DNA of 64,000 nucleotides. It comes from Dichotomocladium elegans (Eukaryota; Mucoromycota; Mucoromycetes; Mucorales; Lichtheimiaceae). Under the pieces are notes generated by a model, which saw only the letters and a program-made list of their open reading frames with translations, was not told the DNA's origin and searched no databases. A program made the translations under genes and the position numbers. The DNA is taken from contig JAIXMN010000004.1 of assembly GCA_025716815.1 (NCBI GenBank), forward strand, positions 1,364,001-1,428,000, written 5' to 3'. Shown here piece by piece: positions 62,258 through 64,000 of this stretch; within the stretch, counting starts at the first letter, position 1, and the number at the start of each line of letters is the position of its first letter.

Positions 62258-63151
62258 GTTGGGGGGGGAGAGGTTCGACAAGCCTCATCTTTTCCTCTCC
62301 CTTTGCTGCACTCGATCTTTAAGTTGGGATGGAGGTGTGACAGGATACTCATAGTATACACAAGTGGGTCTCGATGAAAAACAAACATGCGACGGAGCCA
62401 CCAGTGATGTATGTAATATAGAGTTACTTGGACTACCATAAACCGCTAGGACCCGACCTATCTTTTTTTTTTATTTATTTATTACTGCGTGCAGTTTGGA
62501 TAACGGCTGCTGATACTAAGCAACCTTCGCTGAACTTGGTAACTTGATTGTTGGATGCAAGCTGTTCCACAGCGGCTCGGATCGCGGAGGTAATTTCCCC
62601 CGGTGTCGCAGCGAATCCTCCCGCACATCTTGCTGCTGAACATCGTACACAAGGGGAGGGGGAAAGGCCTGATATTCCGAAAACTGTCATTTGTTTGTAC
62701 GCCTATGCTGCATGTTATTGCAAATCACTGCACATCAGCAAAGCCCACGATGGAGGGAGGGGGAGTATTTTCATGTTTATTCGCAATCTAGCATTGCTCA
62801 GCGCCAAAGAAGAGGATTATTATGATACTGTAATGATGACGGCAGTACTGATGCTAGCAGCTGGGGTGAAGGAAGATGGATGATAATATAGCGATTCCGC
62901 CGTTATTGCTCCAGAGAGACATGATGCAGTGCGTTCTATGTTTCTTCTTTTCAAAGCAAACCCATGCGGGAAAAGAAAAAGAATAATGTACATGTGCAGT
63001 GACGCTGGCATAACAACAGTCTTTCTATCAATGAGACTTCTAGAAATCCGTGCATGAATGTATGTGCGTGCGCTAATGAAGGGAAACCCTCGCACTATCG
63101 ATGATAACCTTTTCCCTCCCTTCTCCACCACCACCACTACCCCCGGACCGG
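62258..63151. other. Intergenic, nothing assigned
   Basis: Contains a poly-A/TAAA tract at 62464-62486. A minus-strand frame at 62475-62690 reads smoothly (GEITSAIRAAVEQLASNNQ) but has no match I recognise and no supporting signals. Confidence 0.45.
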
Positions 63152-63682
63152 CTAGAACCTTGTTCGTTTGTGGCTGTAGTTGTCATCTGATATACCACTT
63201 GATAACTCCCTTTTTTCAGAAGCTTTCGGGTTCGACATGGGTGGCGTCGGATCGAGCCGCTTCTCTGGGATCGACGCTGGAAACGACGCGGTTGTCGGAA
63301 GGCGAGTGCAATAGCAGTCGTAAAGTTCATCACCGATAACTCGCCCCAGATCGGCCTCCTTGTTCTGAAAAGGGTCAAACTCATTTCCCTGATACACCGA
63401 CGACCCACTATCGTAGTGGCTCCGGAAAGGAAGAAAGCGAATTGAAGACCGCCGAGAAGCCGGACATGCCCTGTTCAAGGAGTTGCGCGAGTTGAAGGCC
63501 TCTGAAGGCGGATTGTGGTATATAAGACCATGATCCACTGAAATCCGGTCAATGGCTTGCTGGGCATTGGGATCCACGAGATCATGCGCAGTATCGATCT
63601 CTGCCGGTTTCAGCCATGAGGTGGGGCCATGATGGACATCAAAAAGAAAATGACCTCTACGCCATACGGACTGGGTCTCCAT
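63152..63682 (-). CDS. Unassigned protein with basic C-terminus
   Basis: Single minus-strand exon, 176 aa from the ATG at 63682. An in-frame ATG at 63790 exists but the 36 codons before 63682 are CT-rich and look like leader. Readable segments: WRRGHFLFDVHHGPTSWLKP, AQQAIDRISVDHGLIYHNPP, SRNSLNRACPASRRSSIRFL, DPFQNKEADLGRVIGDELYD, and a basic end, HKRTRF, that could serve as a nuclear signal. A GT pair just before the stop (AACAAG/GTTCTAG) could be a donor, so a further exon on the left is possible. No family recognised. Confidence 0.5.
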   Translation of the reverse strand: METQSVWRRGHFLFDVHHGPTSWLKPAEIDTAHDLVDPNAQQAIDRISVDHGLIYHNPPSEAFNSRNSLNRACPASRRSSIRFLPFRSHYDSGSSVYQGNEFDPFQNKEADLGRVIGDELYDCYCTRLPTTASFPASIPEKRLDPTPPMSNPKASEKRELSSGISDDNYSHKRTRF

Positions 63683-64000
63683 GGTCAGGGTTAAGAAGGG
63701 CTTGGAGAGGGGGAGGGTGCTGAAACGAGAGCGAAGAAAGAGAGAATCAGGCGGGGAGTAAAAAAAAAAAAAGAGGGAAAAGAGTGCCATCCGAATAGGG
63801 TTCTTTGGAAAGCGCCATCACATGAATGGCCCCCAAAAGAGCAAGCAAGTATGTACAAACACTTTTCCCGAAATTTATCTCTTTTTCACGAATCACAGAT
63901 AACGAATATTGAATTTGTTTGAAAATCGGAGAGGATCTATCGTCGACGAGTATTGCATAGCTGGAGCAATGGATTATATTGTTGATGAGAAGCAATAGTT
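63683..64000. other. Right edge, nothing assigned
   Basis: CT-rich leader of the gene ending at 63152, then AT-rich sequence to the window end. No other gene seen. Confidence 0.5.

Noticed and set aside
62475..62690. Minus-strand frame and an overlapping MCGRIRC start resembling SRAP/HMCES proteins
   Set aside because: Resemblance is limited to five residues; the rest does not follow the SRAP pattern and no further exons were found.

Overview
The window is nuclear DNA of a filamentous fungus, most likely a Mucoromycota species (order Mucorales or close). The evidence is: short GT-AG introns of about 45-120 bp in nearly every gene; a bifunctional lycopene cyclase/phytoene synthase of the fungal carRP type; Mucorales-style elongation factor 1-alpha; small secreted LysM protein; and relics of Tc1/mariner and of a TnpB-like (Fanzor-type) element resembling repeats familiar from Mucorales. 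I cannot fix the genus. There is no operon logic; genes lie on both strands, often as tight convergent pairs.

Layout, left to right. 0-5 kb: TFIIIB subunit BRF1 and EF-1alpha, both on the minus strand, then a partly resolved small minus-strand gene near 5.1-5.6 kb. 6.4-10 kb: secreted LysM protein and UDP-glucose 4-epimerase. 11.8-16.4 kb: STE14-type isoprenylcysteine methyltransferase, IST1 (ESCRT-III partner), ATP11 (F1-ATPase assembly) and mitochondrial uS14. 16.8-21.3 kb: methylthioadenosine phosphorylase, a RING+RRM protein, and a small PPxY protein ending in a CaaX box. 23-28.6 kb: carRP, an AT-hook protein, and a bZIP factor. 29.7-31.6 kb: decayed Fanzor-like gene next to a truncated Tc1/mariner relic. 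34.5-39.3 kb: beta-carbonic anhydrase, a proline-rich protein of unknown function, a doubtful coding segment, and a four-finger C2H2 factor. 39.3-45.3 kb: about 6 kb with no gene I can support. 45.3-52.1 kb: folliculin homologue, hexose-type MFS transporter, Sel1-repeat (Chs4/Skt5-like) CaaX protein and ribosomal protein eS4. 54.3-55.3 kb: second Tc1/mariner relic. 55.9-61.7 kb: RNF5/RMA1-like E3 ligase, universal stress protein, Yippee protein, mitochondrial mL53 and OLA1. 63.2-63.7 kb: an unassigned protein.

Functional links visible here: two proteins end in CaaX boxes (CVIM and CNIM) and STE14, the enzyme that methylates such ends after prenylation, is in the same window. Four genes serve mitochondria or translation in mitochondria (ATP11, uS14m, mL53; the GalE neighbourhood is unrelated). 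carRP would make phytoene and cyclise lycopene, but its usual divergent partner carB is not beside it. All exon borders below were read by eye from splice signals and reading-frame continuity, and in almost every gene the exon lengths sum to a whole number of codons.
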